64,000 nt of DNA from Pseudomonadota bacterium (GCA_021805725.1 JAJZEH010000110.1:1-64000); one strand, 5' to 3'. Numbered from the stretch's first letter, positions 25,148-35,309 are shown. The notes: generated by a model from the letters alone, not told the origin. Program-made: numbers and translations.

Positions 25148-25477
25148 TCAAACCTGCATGTTCATGATTTCGTTATAGGCAGCCACGACCTTGTTGCGCA
25201 CCTGTATCGTGGTTTGCAGCGCAATATTGGCCTTTTGCATGCCAATCATGGCGTCACTCAGGCTGACCTGAGGGTCCCCCAGGGTAAAGCGCTGTTCCAG
25301 ACTGTCTGCCTGGTTTTGCACCTGGGCCACCTGGTCCAGGGACGCCTTCAGGGCGCTGGCAAAATCAACACCCCCTGCGCCGGTTGCAGGGGAGGCGGCA
25401 GGACTGACGTCGCCCTGGGCGGCAACCATGGCGGCGCGCATCTGGGCCAGCAGACCATCAATTGCAGGAACGTTCAT
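25148..25477 (-). CDS. fliE: Flagellar hook-basal body protein FliE
   Basis: FliE joins the MS ring to the rod. The 109-aa product ends in the conserved QTTIQVRNKVVAAYNEIMNMQV-type C-terminus (here residues about 88-109) and has FASALKASLDQVAQVQN. ATG at 25477 is chosen because GGAG lies 6 bases upstream; a GTG four codons earlier is possible. It is transcribed opposite to fliF, from which it is separated by a 162-base divergent control region. In most relatives fliE leads the fliFGHIJ operon on the same strand. Confidence 0.95.
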   Translation of the reverse strand: MNVPAIDGLLAQMRAAMVAAQGDVSPAASPATGAGGVDFASALKASLDQVAQVQNQADSLEQRFTLGDPQVSLSDAMIGMQKANIALQTTIQVRNKVVAAYNEIMNMQV

Positions 25478-25639
25478 GGGGGGCTCCACGGGTCATGCCG
25501 AAACCTTATCATCCGGGTGGAGGGGCCCAATCGGGGAATAGCCTCCGGATTACCCCCCTGTTTAACCCAATAACCCGATAGGGGCCGGAGATAATGGGCC
25601 TGATGAGGTTTCCGGACGTATTGATCCACAGCTGATGAC
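25478..25639. promoter_or_regulatory. fliE-fliF divergent control region
   Basis: This 162-base gap must contain the promoters of fliE (minus) and of the fliF-fliR operon (plus). FlhDC-activated sigma-70 promoters are expected. I see GC-rich imperfect repeats (for example CCGGATTACCCCCC and ACCCGATAGGGGCCGG) but no confident -35/-10 pair, and no match to the sigma-28 pattern. Confidence 0.45.
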
Positions 25640-27328
25640 ATGGCAGAAAATAACTTCGCATCCCCCTTGATGCAGTCGCTGGGCCAGATGTCAGGCCAGC
25701 AAAAGATGGGACTGCTCATGGCCGTGGCCGCCCTGATCGCAGTGTCGGTTGGACTGTGGCTATGGGGTTCGACGCCAGACTATCGCGTGCTGTACAGCAA
25801 CCTCTCCGATCGGGATGGCGGCGCCATCATTGACTCCCTGCAGCAGATGAACGTGCCCTACAAGTTTGCCGAAGGCGGTGGGGCGCTGCTGGTTCCCGCC
25901 AATCAGGTCCATGAAGTGCGCCTGCGCCTTGCCTCGCAGGGGTTGCCCAAAGGCGGAACCGTAGGCTTTGAGTTGATGGAAAACCAGAAATTCGGCACCA
26001 GCGAATTTTTGGAACAGGTCAACTACAAGCGAGCCCTGGAGGGTGAGCTGGCACGCTCCGTACAGACCCTGGCGTCAGTCCAGTCGGCTCGCATCCATCT
26101 GGCTATCCCCAAGCCCACCGTCTTCGTCAAGGACCAGCAAAGCCCGGGCGCCTCCGTGGTGCTGGCCCTGTACCCGGGACGGACCCTGGATGCCGGTCAG
26201 GTGAACGCCGTGGTGCACCTCATTTCCAGTAGCGTGCCCAACATGCCGGCCAAAAACGTGACGGTGGTGGACCAAAACGGCACGCTGCTTTCGGCCCCAT
26301 CGGAAAACAACAATGGCATCCTGGATGCCAGCCAGATCAAGTATGTACACGAACTCGAGCAGGATTTCAGCAAGCGCATCGAGGCCATGGTGGCGCCCCT
26401 CGTGGGTGCCAAAAACGTGCATGCCCAGGTCACGGCCGATGTCGACTTTACCCAGGCTGAACAGACCGCTGAAATCTACAAGCCCAACCAGCCGCCCAAC
26501 CAGGCTGCCGTCCTGAGCCAGCAAATGCTGGAATCCAGTAACCCCAGCGGTGTCCAGCAGGGAACGGGCATTCCCGGAGCGCTCACCAACCAGCCCCCGG
26601 TTCCGGCCACCGCACCCCTGACAACGCCACCCCCTGCCCCGGCTCCCGCCCCGGCCAATGCAAAGAATGCCCCCGCCGCGGGCGCCACGCCCGCGGCTGC
26701 ACCGGCTACGGCCCAGAATACGGCCAGCACGCGCAAGGAATCGACCACCAATTTTCAGGTGGATCGCACCATCAGCCACACCAAGCTGCCGGTGGGAGCC
26801 ATTCGCCGCCTCTCCGTGGCCGTCGTGCTGAACAACCGCACCATCACGGATAGCGCCGGCAAGGTCAGTACCCGACCACTGAGCGACAGCGAAAAGACGC
26901 AAATCACCACCCTGGTCAAGGATTCCGTGGGCTTTGATGAAAAGCGCGGAGACACGCTAAGCCTGCTCAACAGCCCCTTCGATGAGCAGAAAGAGGTCCT
27001 GGCCGACGTGCCGCTGTGGAAACAGCCCGAAACGCTGGCTATGGGCAGGGAAGGACTGAAATATGTCGCCATCGCGGGCGTGACCTTGTTCCTGCTGCTG
27101 GGGATCATTCGGCCAGCCTTCAGGAACCTGACCCGGGTGCTGGCAACCGTGCCTGCCCCGCGCGTTCAGGGAAATGACGCCATGGCCATGAATGGCGAGG
27201 GGCTGGGGCAGGCCCAGTACGCTGCCGCATCCTATGAATCCAATCTGGGAACGGCCAAGCAGTTGGCGCAACAGGATCCAAAAATAGTCGCCTCCGTGGT
27301 CAAGGAATGGGTGGCCGGCAATGAGTGA
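25640..27328 (+). CDS. fliF: MS-ring protein FliF
   Basis: FliF builds the membrane and supramembrane ring, the foundation of the basal body. The 562-aa product has membrane segments near residues 26-46 and 472-492. Between them lie the ring-building domains (DYRVLYSNLSDRDGGAIIDSL onward) and a Pro/Ala-rich linker (about 318-365). The C-terminal tail that binds FliG (DPKIVASVVKEWV) is present. It overlaps fliG by 8 bases and heads fliF-G-H-I-J-K-L-M-N-O-P-Q-R. Confidence 0.97.
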   Translation: MAENNFASPLMQSLGQMSGQQKMGLLMAVAALIAVSVGLWLWGSTPDYRVLYSNLSDRDGGAIIDSLQQMNVPYKFAEGGGALLVPANQVHEVRLRLASQGLPKGGTVGFELMENQKFGTSEFLEQVNYKRALEGELARSVQTLASVQSARIHLAIPKPTVFVKDQQSPGASVVLALYPGRTLDAGQVNAVVHLISSSVPNMPAKNVTVVDQNGTLLSAPSENNNGILDASQIKYVHELEQDFSKRIEAMVAPLVGAKNVHAQVTADVDFTQAEQTAEIYKPNQPPNQAAVLSQQMLESSNPSGVQQGTGIPGALTNQPPVPATAPLTTPPPAPAPAPANAKNAPAAGATPAAAPATAQNTASTRKESTTNFQVDRTISHTKLPVGAIRRLSVAVVLNNRTITDSAGKVSTRPLSDSEKTQITTLVKDSVGFDEKRGDTLSLLNSPFDEQKEVLADVPLWKQPETLAMGREGLKYVAIAGVTLFLLLGIIRPAFRNLTRVLATVPAPRVQGNDAMAMNGEGLGQAQYAAASYESNLGTAKQLAQQDPKIVASVVKEWVAGNE

Positions 27329-28316
27329 TGCCGGGATCAACAAGAGCGCCATCCTGCTCATGACCATTGGCGAGAATGAGGCTGCCGAAGTCCTGAAACA
27401 CCTGGAGCCCAAGGAGGTACAGAAGATCAGCGCCGCCATGGTGGCATTGAAGGGGTTGTCGCGTAATGAGATTTCCGGCGTGTTCGAGGAGTTTCACCAA
27501 CTGGCCTCAAGGAAGACCACCATTGGCATGAACTCCTCGGACTACATCCGCAACATGCTGACGCGCGCCCTTGGTGACGATAAGGCGGCGGGACTGATCG
27601 ACCGCATCCTGCACGGGGGAGACACCAGCGGCATCGAAAGCCTGAAATGGATGGATGCAGCATCCATTGCCGAGCTGATCGGCAACGAACATGCGCAGAT
27701 CATTGCCACGATTCTGGTGCATCTTGAACCCGACCTTTGCGCAGAGGTCCTGGGCTTCCTGACGGAGCGCACCCGCAACGACGTCATCCTGCGCATCGCC
27801 ACCCTGGACGGTGTGCAGCCCGTAGCGCTGCGCGAACTCAACGACGTGTTGACCAAACTGCTGACGGGCAATGCAGCAGCCAAGAAACGCATCAAGGGGG
27901 GGTCGCGCGCTGCGGCAGAAATCCTCAATTTCATGGGTGGTGCGCTGGAGGGCTCGGTCATCGAAGCCGTGCGCGGTTATGACCCCGATCTCGCACAAAA
28001 GATCATTGACGAGATGTTCGTATTCGACAACCTGATCGACATCGATGACCGCGGCATCCAGCTCATCCTGCGCGAAATCCAGTCCGAGTCCCTGATCGTG
28101 GCACTCAAGGGCGCCAGTCCGGAACTTCGCGAGAAGATTTTCAGGAACATGTCCCAGCGCGCAGCAGACATGATGCGCGAGGATCTGGATGCCAAAGGCC
28201 CGGTTCGCTTGAGTGAAGTGGAGGCCGAGCAGAAGGAAATCCTCAAGATCGTCAGGCGCATGGCCGATGAGGGGCAGATTGCCATGGGCGGAAAAGCGGA
28301 TGAAGCCTATGTCTGA
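27321..28316 (+). CDS. fliG: Motor switch protein FliG
   Basis: FliG transmits torque from the stator to the rotor and binds FliF and FliM. The 331-aa length is typical. The C-terminal torque domain has the charged helix (DDRGIQLILREIQSESLIVALKGAS). The middle-domain motif, normally EHPQ, reads EHAQ (residues 123-126), removing a very conserved proline at the FliM interface. The start overlaps fliF and the end overlaps fliH. Confidence 0.97.
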   Translation: MSDAGINKSAILLMTIGENEAAEVLKHLEPKEVQKISAAMVALKGLSRNEISGVFEEFHQLASRKTTIGMNSSDYIRNMLTRALGDDKAAGLIDRILHGGDTSGIESLKWMDAASIAELIGNEHAQIIATILVHLEPDLCAEVLGFLTERTRNDVILRIATLDGVQPVALRELNDVLTKLLTGNAAAKKRIKGGSRAAAEILNFMGGALEGSVIEAVRGYDPDLAQKIIDEMFVFDNLIDIDDRGIQLILREIQSESLIVALKGASPELREKIFRNMSQRAADMMREDLDAKGPVRLSEVEAEQKEILKIVRRMADEGQIAMGGKADEAYV

Positions 28317-28938
28317 GATCGACATCCCGAAAGAGCAGTTGACTGCCTATCAACGCTGGGAACTGCCAAGCTTTGATGGCACGGGCACGCCGGACCAGCA
28401 TCCCAGGCTGGCTGCGGGCGGTCTTCCCACCGCAGCCGAGCTGGAGCAGATACATCAGCAGGCGCATGAAGAAGGCTATCGCGCAGGGCATGCAGAGGGC
28501 ATGCGGCAGGCAGCACAGGAAAGCCTCCGCATTGTCGAGGTGATGGCAAATCTGGACGCGCAGTTGAAACAGGTGGATCAGCAGGTGGTGCAGGTACTGC
28601 TCGACCTCGCCCTGGAAGTGGCGCGCCAGATGGTGCGCCAGGCGCTTCAGGTCAGGCCGGAACTGCTTTTCAAGGTGGTCAATGATGCCGTGTCGAGCCT
28701 GCCGCATTTCAACCAGACCGCGCACCTCATCCTGCACCCTGAAGATGCTGTCCTGGTCCGGGCTGGGATGGGGGACCAGTTGACGCACTCGGGCTGGAAG
28801 ATTTTTGAGGAACCGGGCATGATGCGCGGCGGTTGTCGGGTGGAGACCGCGCATAGCCAGATCGATGCCACCCTGCCCAAGCGGTGGCAGCAAATAGTGG
28901 CCTACATCGCGCAAGATAGCGCGTGGCTGGAATCATGA
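28309..28938 (+). CDS. fliH: Flagellar export ATPase regulator FliH
   Basis: FliH dimerises, binds FliI and links it to FliN at the C-ring. The ATG at 28309, overlapping fliG by 8 bases, gives 209 aa. Residues about 48-64 contain the GxxxG-type stretch ([17 protein letters not shown]) typical of FliH, followed by coiled coil and the FliI-binding C-terminal domain ([15 protein letters not shown] onward). Longer upstream starts would lie deep inside fliG and are rejected. Confidence 0.93.
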   Translation: MSEIDIPKEQLTAYQRWELPSFDGTGTPDQHPRLAAGGLPTAAELEQIHQQAHEEGYRAGHAEGMRQAAQESLRIVEVMANLDAQLKQVDQQVVQVLLDLALEVARQMVRQALQVRPELLFKVVNDAVSSLPHFNQTAHLILHPEDAVLVRAGMGDQLTHSGWKIFEEPGMMRGGCRVETAHSQIDATLPKRWQQIVAYIAQDSAWLES

Positions 28939-30344
28939 ACGCCCCCAACCGACATCTCAAGAACTGGCTGGCAGGCCTGGAGGCAGCCAGGGAAGTGGTG
29001 TCGCAGTCTCATTCCCTGCGCATCAGCGGGCAGCTCACCCGGGTGACGGGCCTCGTCATGGAGGCGGTGGGGCTCAAGATGCCGGTGGGCAGCACCTGCG
29101 TCATCGAACTGCCTGGACATCGGGTGGAGGCTGAAGTCGTGGGGTTTTCAGGGGATAAACTGTTCCTGATGCCGGAAAACGATGTGCAGGGCTTGTTGCC
29201 CGGTGCCCGCGTTGTCCCGGCCGAACCCGCACAGGGCCCCATATTCTCCGGAAAGCGCGGCGCACGCCGGCGTCGCGCCAGCGACATGGTGCGCCATTTG
29301 CCCGTGGGGCCCTCGTTGCTGGGACGCGTCCTGGACGGCGCAGGGCGCCCCCTGGATGCGCTGGGTCCACTGGCCGAAGAGGAAACCGCACCGTTGCAAA
29401 GCCGTCCCATCAACCCGCTGGATCGAGCACCCATCCGGGAATCGCTGGATGTGGGGGTACGCGCCATCAACACCCTGTTGACGGTGGGGCGAGGCCAGCG
29501 CATGGGCCTGTTTGCCGGCAGTGGCGTTGGAAAAAGCGTGCTGCTGGGCATGATGGCGCGTTACACCAGCGCCGATGTCATCGTGGTGGGACTGATTGGC
29601 GAACGCGGACGCGAAGTGCTGGAATTCATCACCGACATCCTGGGCCCCGAGGGACTGGCGCGTTCGGTGGTGGTGGCTGCCCCTGCGGATACCAGCCCGC
29701 TGATCCGGCTGCAGGGAGCGGCCTATGCCACAACCATTGCCGAGTACTTCAGGGATCAGGGACGAAACGTGCTGCTGATCATGGATTCCCTGACGCGCTA
29801 TGCCATGGCGCAACGCGAAATTGCCTTGGCCATCGGCGAACCCCCGGCCACCAAGGGCTATCCTCCCTCGGTTTTTGCCAAGTTGCCCAAATTGGTGGAA
29901 AGAGCCGGCAACGGAACCGTGGGCGGCGGGTCGATCACGGCGTTCTACACGGTACTTACCGAAGGCGATGACCAGCAGGACCCCATTGCAGACAGTGCGC
30001 GCGCCATTCTCGATGGACACATCGTTCTGTCGCGACGCCTTGCGGAGCAGGGGCATTATCCTGCCATCGACATCGAAGCCTCGATCAGCCGCGCCATGAA
30101 CCATCTGGTACCGGCGCAGCATTACAGCCAGGTCCAGCGTTTCAAACACCTGTATGTTCATTATCAGCGCAATCGCGACCTGATCAGCGTCGGTGCCTAT
30201 GTCAACGGCACCGACGCGCTGCTGGATGAAGGCATTGCGCGCTACCCCCGCATGGAAAAATTCCTGACCCAGGGGATGTATGAACATGAGCCTTACGCTG
30301 CGGCCATGGCAGCCTTTGGCGAGTTATTTCACGGCAATCCTTGA
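28935..30344 (+). CDS. fliI: Flagellum-specific ATPase FliI
   Basis: FliI is the F1-beta-like ATPase that unloads chaperones and promotes export. The 469-aa product has Walker [16 protein letters not shown], Walker [21 protein letters not shown], and the C-terminal domain through HGNP. The start overlaps the fliH stop as ATGA. Length and motifs match the family, and no anomalies are visible. Confidence 0.97.
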   Translation: MNAPNRHLKNWLAGLEAAREVVSQSHSLRISGQLTRVTGLVMEAVGLKMPVGSTCVIELPGHRVEAEVVGFSGDKLFLMPENDVQGLLPGARVVPAEPAQGPIFSGKRGARRRRASDMVRHLPVGPSLLGRVLDGAGRPLDALGPLAEEETAPLQSRPINPLDRAPIRESLDVGVRAINTLLTVGRGQRMGLFAGSGVGKSVLLGMMARYTSADVIVVGLIGERGREVLEFITDILGPEGLARSVVVAAPADTSPLIRLQGAAYATTIAEYFRDQGRNVLLIMDSLTRYAMAQREIALAIGEPPATKGYPPSVFAKLPKLVERAGNGTVGGGSITAFYTVLTEGDDQQDPIADSARAILDGHIVLSRRLAEQGHYPAIDIEASISRAMNHLVPAQHYSQVQRFKHLYVHYQRNRDLISVGAYVNGTDALLDEGIARYPRMEKFLTQGMYEHEPYAAAMAAFGELFHGNP

Positions 30345-30357
30345 GCATTCATAACCC

Positions 30358-30816
30358 ATGACCAAAACATTTTCACTGCAGCCCCTCGTAGACTTGTCGC
30401 ATCACAAGAATGATGCTGCCGCGTTGAAATTGGGACAACTGAACCAGAAGCAGCAGGCCGAACAAAAAAAACTGGAAACGCTGCTCCAGTTTCGTCGCGA
30501 CTACCAGAACAAGTTTCGTGAGGCCACGCAGAGCGGCATGGACCAGAACGGCCTGCGCAATTTCCAGAGCTTTCTGGATCGGCTGGACGAAGCCATTCAA
30601 CAGCAGCGCGGCGTGATTGAGCAGGCCACCCAGTCGTTTGCCAACGGCCGTGATGAACTCCATCAGGCCCAACGCGCCATGAAGTCCTTCGACACGCTGG
30701 CGCAGCGTCATGCCGAAACGGTCAGGCAGCAGAACAACCAGACCGACCAAAAACTGCAGGATGAACAAAGTGGGCGTTTTGCCGCCAGAAACGACGAGTC
30801 AACCGACAAACCCTGA
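30358..30816 (+). CDS. fliJ: Flagellar export protein FliJ
   Basis: FliJ is the coiled-coil stalk between the FliI ring and FlhA. The 152-aa product is almost wholly helical, starting with the typical FSLQPLVDLSHHKNDAAALKLG segment and rich in Gln, Lys and Glu. It lies between fliI and fliK, as usual. Confidence 0.92.
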   Translation: MTKTFSLQPLVDLSHHKNDAAALKLGQLNQKQQAEQKKLETLLQFRRDYQNKFREATQSGMDQNGLRNFQSFLDRLDEAIQQQRGVIEQATQSFANGRDELHQAQRAMKSFDTLAQRHAETVRQQNNQTDQKLQDEQSGRFAARNDESTDKP

Positions 30817-30833
30817 ACCCGGAAGCCACGACC

Positions 30834-32021
30834 ATGCAAAATCTGCCCATCAGCCTTAACGTCACGCCGGTTGCGACCACCCAAGCGGTACAGTCACAGG
30901 CTGCAACGTCTCATCAGACTCAAGCGTCCCAGGCCACGGCAGGCGCCCCGGACAATGCAGCAGCACCGTCGTCGGGAGAGAACTTCAACACCGTGCTGGC
31001 GCGACAGCTTGCCACAGAGGCGGGCGGGGCAACGACCGGGGATGGCAAGAGCGCATCGGCGCCGCTTGCAGGGAATGTGCTGGTTGTCGCCGCCGTGGCC
31101 GATAAGACCACCAAGCCAACAGACAAACAGGGGGCGTCAGCCGCCGTCGATGGCGTGACCGCGGCAGCACAAAGCGGGATGATGGCATTGATGGCAACGC
31201 CCATGATCGCTGCAGAATCAAAACCCGCAGTGACTTCCCTGCCTGAAACCGGGGTCCCTTCCGGCACCAGTACGTCAAACGCACAATCCCTTCTAAGCCA
31301 GCTCCAGGCGGACGAAACCACGGGCGCAGCAGGCAAGGCGATGATGGCTCAATCCACGGTGCCCGCCGCCGGCGCAACGAACCCATCTGTCACCCAGGAT
31401 CTGAAGTTCAGCACGGCCATGCAGATTGCAGCAGATCTGCATGCAACGGGGTTGACCATGGATCAGAACCAGACCGTCGTGTCACCCGATCCCGCCAAGG
31501 ATGCCCGGTTGCTGGCCCAGTCCGTGGCACAGGCACAGAATCAGGTGGCTGGTTCCCAGTTGCCCGTCGCCAATCCCGCCCAGAACCTGACGGTGAACAC
31601 GCCGGTAGGCAGCAACCGCTGGAGCGAAGACCTGGGACAGAAAATCACCTGGATGGCCAGCGGTAGTCAGCAAAGTGCAGAACTGCACCTCAACCCGCCC
31701 GACCTCGGCCCGCTGAATGTGGTGCTGCACGTCAGCGGCGATCAGGCCACGGCCATGTTTACCTCGCCGCATGCCGCAGTACGGGATGCGGTGGAACAGG
31801 CCCTGCCCAAACTAAGGGAAATGCTGGCAGGTAATGGCATCATGCTAGGCAATGCTTCAGTCAATGATCAGGGGCGTCAGAGCGGTCAAAACGGGTTTTC
31901 CGGGGGAGGAAGGTCGTCCTCTTCGTCCAGCAGCGGTGCCAATGAGGTATCCTCTGTGAAGCAAGGCATAAGACCGGTTTCCATGCTCCAAAACCAGGGG
32001 CTGGTGGACACTTTTGCCTGA
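30834..32021 (+). CDS. fliK: Hook-length control protein FliK
   Basis: FliK is an exported ruler that measures the hook and flips FlhB specificity. The 395-aa product has a low-complexity Ala/Thr/Gln-rich ruler part (1-250) and a conserved C-terminal Flg_hook domain (about 262-360: LGQKITWMASGSQQSAELHLNP, then LGPLNVVLHVSG). A Ser/Gly-rich stretch follows at about 360-378. It lies in the canonical position between fliJ and fliL. Confidence 0.93.
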   Translation: MQNLPISLNVTPVATTQAVQSQAATSHQTQASQATAGAPDNAAAPSSGENFNTVLARQLATEAGGATTGDGKSASAPLAGNVLVVAAVADKTTKPTDKQGASAAVDGVTAAAQSGMMALMATPMIAAESKPAVTSLPETGVPSGTSTSNAQSLLSQLQADETTGAAGKAMMAQSTVPAAGATNPSVTQDLKFSTAMQIAADLHATGLTMDQNQTVVSPDPAKDARLLAQSVAQAQNQVAGSQLPVANPAQNLTVNTPVGSNRWSEDLGQKITWMASGSQQSAELHLNPPDLGPLNVVLHVSGDQATAMFTSPHAAVRDAVEQALPKLREMLAGNGIMLGNASVNDQGRQSGQNGFSGGGRSSSSSSSGANEVSSVKQGIRPVSMLQNQGLVDTFA

Positions 32022-32050
32022 GGCACGTTTAAAACCTCAAGGAACCTGAA

Positions 32051-32746
32051 ATGGCCCGAGACGATAAAAAGCCATCGGAAGCACCTGCAGCAAAGCCCAA
32101 AAAAAGGCTGCTGCTCATCATCATTGCCGCAGTCATTGCATTGGCAGCGGCAGGGGGAGCCGCATGGTATTTCTTGAAAGGAAAATCTTCGGGCGATGAG
32201 CAAAAGCTGCAGTCGGTGGCATCCTTGACACCCATTTTCATTCCGCTCGATCCCTTTACCGTCAACCTGCAACGTGAAGACGGGGATCGCGTACTGCAGG
32301 TGGGGCTCTCCTTCAAGCTTTACAACGCAGAACTGCCCGAAAAGATCAAGGCGGCAATGCCCGAGATTCGCAGCAACCTGCTGTTGCTGCTATCCAGCAA
32401 ACACGCCTCCGAACTGGTGAGTGTGGAGGGCAAGAAGAAGCTCGCCAATGAAATCATCGTGGCTGTGGACAACATTCTGGGCATTCCCCAAGCAGCACCA
32501 AAGCCTGTGCCTGCTGCCAGTGCTGCTGCTGCACCGGCGCCTGCCGTTCCGGCGCCTGCCGAGGGGGCTTCTGCGCCACAGCCCGGAGTCGTTGCGGAGG
32601 GGGCAACGGCACCCGCTGCAGCGCCCGCTGAAGCGCCAGCGGCGCCCGTTGCTGCCGAGCCTCCGGCAGAAACCAGGCCCAATCCCAATGCCGAAGTCCG
32701 CGAAGGGATTGTAGGTGTGCTGTTTACGTCATTCATCATTCAGTGA
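32051..32746 (+). CDS. fliL: Basal body-associated protein FliL with long Ala/Pro insert
   Basis: FliL surrounds and stabilises the stators. The product is 231 aa, longer than the usual 150-180. It has a basic N-terminus, one membrane segment (residues 20-43) and the periplasmic stomatin-like domain (60-145). An Ala/Pro-rich insert (147-213) then precedes the conserved C-terminal GVLFTSFIIQ. The insert places about 65 flexible residues between the folded domain and the terminal strand. Confidence 0.94.
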   Translation: MARDDKKPSEAPAAKPKKRLLLIIIAAVIALAAAGGAAWYFLKGKSSGDEQKLQSVASLTPIFIPLDPFTVNLQREDGDRVLQVGLSFKLYNAELPEKIKAAMPEIRSNLLLLLSSKHASELVSVEGKKKLANEIIVAVDNILGIPQAAPKPVPAASAAAAPAPAVPAPAEGASAPQPGVVAEGATAPAAAPAEAPAAPVAAEPPAETRPNPNAEVREGIVGVLFTSFIIQ

Positions 32747-32755
32747 GCCCTGACG

Positions 32756-33751
32756 ATGGCGGATGAATTTCTTTCACAGGAAGAAGTCGACTCCCTCTTG
32801 CGGGGGGTTTCCGGCGAGCATGACGATGCCGAAAAACCTGCGGAAGACAACGGAGAGGTCCGTCCCTACAGCCTGGGAAAGCAGGAGCGCATCGTGCGTG
32901 GGCGCATGCCCACCATGGAAATCGTCAATGAACGCTTTGCGCGCCTGTTCAGGATAGGCCTGTTCAATTTGATGCGCCGTACCGCCGATGTCTCGGTGGG
33001 ACAGTTGCGGATCAGCAAGTTCAGCGAGTTCATCCGTAACCTTCCGGTGCCCACCAACATCAACATTGTGCATGCCAATCCGTTGCGCGGTAATGCTTTG
33101 TTTGTATTTGATCCCAATCTGATTTTTCTGGTGGTCGACAACATGTTTGGCGGGGATGGCCGGTTTCATACCCGGGTGGAGGGGCGGGAATTTACCCAGA
33201 CCGAGCACCGCATCATTCAAAAGCTGATCGCCACGGTCTTCGAGGCCTATGGCAAGGCCTGGGAAGCCGTTTATCGTTTGGAGTTTGAATTCGTCCGATC
33301 TGAAATGAATCCGCAGTTCGCTAATATTGCCACCCCCAACGAGGTGGTCATCGTGACCACATTTGAAATTGAATTCAGTGGCATTGGGGGGGCCTTTCAT
33401 ATCTGCATGCCCTATTCCATGATCGAACCGATTCGGGAGCTGCTCTACAGCACCATGCAGGGCGACCACCTGGCGGTGGACAAGCGCTGGCTGCAAATGC
33501 TGTCCAGGCAGGTGCAGTCGGCGAATGTCGAGGTGGTGGCGGTATTGGGCGAGGCCCGCGTGAAAGTGGAGCGGCTGCTGCAGCTCAAGCCCGGCGACGT
33601 GCTGCCCCTGGAAATCGGAGAAAACGTGATGGCCCTCATCGATAACGTTCCCGTGATGGAGTGCAAGTATGGAGTGTTCAACAATCAGTACGCCCTCAAG
33701 GTGGAAAAAATGCTTTCCAACGCGATGGGTGGAACGAATCAGGGAGGATGA
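32756..33751 (+). CDS. fliM: Motor switch protein FliM
   Basis: FliM is the C-ring protein that binds phospho-CheY and sets rotation direction. The 331-aa product begins with the CheY-binding peptide pattern (DEFLSQEEVDSLLRGV). The middle domain carries the GGxG-type segment VDNMFGGDGRFHTRVEGREFT, and the C-terminal SpoA-type domain starts about residue 260. A functional CheY-binding N-terminus implies that a CheY exists elsewhere in the genome. Confidence 0.97.
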   Translation: MADEFLSQEEVDSLLRGVSGEHDDAEKPAEDNGEVRPYSLGKQERIVRGRMPTMEIVNERFARLFRIGLFNLMRRTADVSVGQLRISKFSEFIRNLPVPTNINIVHANPLRGNALFVFDPNLIFLVVDNMFGGDGRFHTRVEGREFTQTEHRIIQKLIATVFEAYGKAWEAVYRLEFEFVRSEMNPQFANIATPNEVVIVTTFEIEFSGIGGAFHICMPYSMIEPIRELLYSTMQGDHLAVDKRWLQMLSRQVQSANVEVVAVLGEARVKVERLLQLKPGDVLPLEIGENVMALIDNVPVMECKYGVFNNQYALKVEKMLSNAMGGTNQGG

Positions 33752-33753
33752 TC

Positions 33754-34176
33754 ATGCCCAATGAAGCAGGCGAAATCAGCGCTGACGATTGGGGTGCGGC
33801 TCTGGCCGAACAGACTGCTGCGGAAGCTGCAACTGCACCGGTGTCTGAACCGCAACCCGTGGCCCAGCCACATATGTTCGAGAAATTTGGCTCCGATGTT
33901 GGCCTGGCCGCGCACAATGACCTGGAAATGATCATGGACATCCCGGTTCAGCTGACGGTGGAGCTGGGGCGGACCAAGATGCCCATCAAAAACCTGCTGC
34001 AACTGGCTCAGGGTTCCGTGGTTGAATTGTCAGGAATGGCGGGTGAGCCGCTGGATGTGCTGATCAATGGATTTTTGATTGCCCAGGGCGAAGTCGTCGT
34101 GGTGAATGACAAGTTTGGCATCCGTCTCACCGACATCATCACGCCCTCAGAGCGTATCCGCCGTCTCAATCGATAA
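33754..34176 (+). CDS. fliN: Motor switch protein FliN
   Basis: FliN forms the base of the C-ring and receives FliH-FliI. The ATG at 33754 has GGAGG 6 bases upstream and gives 140 aa; an ATG two codons earlier overlaps the fliM stop. The SpoA domain is at residues about 55-138 (LEMIMDIPVQLTVELGRTKM to the end). The N-terminal 50 residues are acidic and Ala-rich. Confidence 0.96.
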   Translation: MPNEAGEISADDWGAALAEQTAAEAATAPVSEPQPVAQPHMFEKFGSDVGLAAHNDLEMIMDIPVQLTVELGRTKMPIKNLLQLAQGSVVELSGMAGEPLDVLINGFLIAQGEVVVVNDKFGIRLTDIITPSERIRRLNR

Positions 34177-34178
34177 TC

Positions 34179-34550
34179 ATGATGAACCGAATCCTGTTGT
34201 TTCTGACCTCCTGTGCCGTCACGGGGGTGCTGGCTGCCGACAGCCCACGGCCCGCTTATACGCCACCTTCCGTGCTGTCACTGGAGAGTGTGCTGCAGGT
34301 GGTTTTCAGCCTGCTGCTGGTGCTGGGTATCGTGGCACTGGTGGCCTGGCTACTCAAGCGGGTGAGCTTGCCCCAGCAAAGCGCGGGGCGTCAGCTCAAG
34401 GTCATCAGCAATCTCGCTGTGGGGCAGCGTGAGCGGGTCGTCGTGGTGGAAATCCAGGAAACCTGGCTGGTGCTGGGCGTTGCCCCGGGACAGGTGCAAA
34501 CGCTGCATACCCTGCCGCGACAGGGTTCGGGGCCGCGACATGACGCGTAG
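34179..34550 (+). CDS. fliO: Flagellar export assembly protein FliO
   Basis: FliO helps assemble the FliP ring of the export gate. The 123-aa product has an N-terminal hydrophobic segment ending in VLAAD (a possible signal peptide), a membrane segment (about 37-60) and a basic cytoplasmic domain with the [12 protein letters not shown] motif. It overlaps fliP by 11 bases. Either of two tandem ATGs may start it. Confidence 0.9.
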   Translation: MMNRILLFLTSCAVTGVLAADSPRPAYTPPSVLSLESVLQVVFSLLLVLGIVALVAWLLKRVSLPQQSAGRQLKVISNLAVGQRERVVVVEIQETWLVLGVAPGQVQTLHTLPRQGSGPRHDA

Positions 34551-35295
34551 CAACTTTCTGAAGTCGTTCTGTTTGCTAACGCTGTGGATACTGGTGCCGG
34601 CAGCCTGGGCTGCCACTCCGGGGATCGCCGGGATTACCAGCGCGCCCGCCCCTGGGGGTGGGCAGACTTATTCGCTCAGCCTGCAAACGTTACTGCTTTT
34701 GACGTCGCTGGCCTTCCTGCCGGCCATCCTGTTGATGATGACGGGATTTACGCGCATCATCATCGTGCTCTCGTTGCTGCGCTCGGCCTTGGGTACGCAG
34801 TCATCGCCCCCGAACCAGGTGCTGATTGGGTTGGCCCTGTTTTTGACCTTCTTTGTCATGTCACCGGTGTTTGACAAGATCTATACGGAGGCCTGGCAGC
34901 CGTACTCGGAAAACAAGCTGTCGCTGGACCAGGCCGTAGACCGTGGGGCTGCGCCACTCAGGGCCTTCATGCTGCGCCAGACACGAGAAACGGATCTGGC
35001 CCTGTTCGTGCGCATTTCCAACAGTGAGCCCTTGCAAAGCCCAGAACAGGTTCCCCTCAAGATTCTGGTTCCTGCCTATGCCACCAGCGAACTCAAGACG
35101 GCCTTTCAGATCGGATTCGTCATTTTCATTCCCTTCCTGATCATTGACATGGTGGTGGCCAGTGTCCTGATGTCCATGGGGATGATGATGGTTTCTCCCG
35201 CGGTCATTTCACTACCGTTCAAATTGATGTTGTTTGTACTGGCAGACGGCTGGAATCTGTTGATCGGTTCGCTGGTGCAGAGCTTTTATACCTGA
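34540..35295 (+). CDS. fliP: Flagellar export gate protein FliP
   Basis: FliP pentamers form most of the export pore with FliQ and FliR. The ATG at 34540 gives 251 aa with a cleavable signal peptide ending near AWA. Conserved segments include [20 protein letters not shown] and [21 protein letters not shown] longer upstream frame inside fliO is rejected. Confidence 0.97.
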   Translation: MTRSNFLKSFCLLTLWILVPAAWAATPGIAGITSAPAPGGGQTYSLSLQTLLLLTSLAFLPAILLMMTGFTRIIIVLSLLRSALGTQSSPPNQVLIGLALFLTFFVMSPVFDKIYTEAWQPYSENKLSLDQAVDRGAAPLRAFMLRQTRETDLALFVRISNSEPLQSPEQVPLKILVPAYATSELKTAFQIGFVIFIPFLIIDMVVASVLMSMGMMMVSPAVISLPFKLMLFVLADGWNLLIGSLVQSFYT

Positions 35296-35309
35296 GGACC
35301 ATTCGCACC

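Noticed and set aside
29148..30287. 379-codon minus-strand frame opposite fliI
   Set aside because: It lies wholly inside fliI on the other strand and has no recognisable domain.
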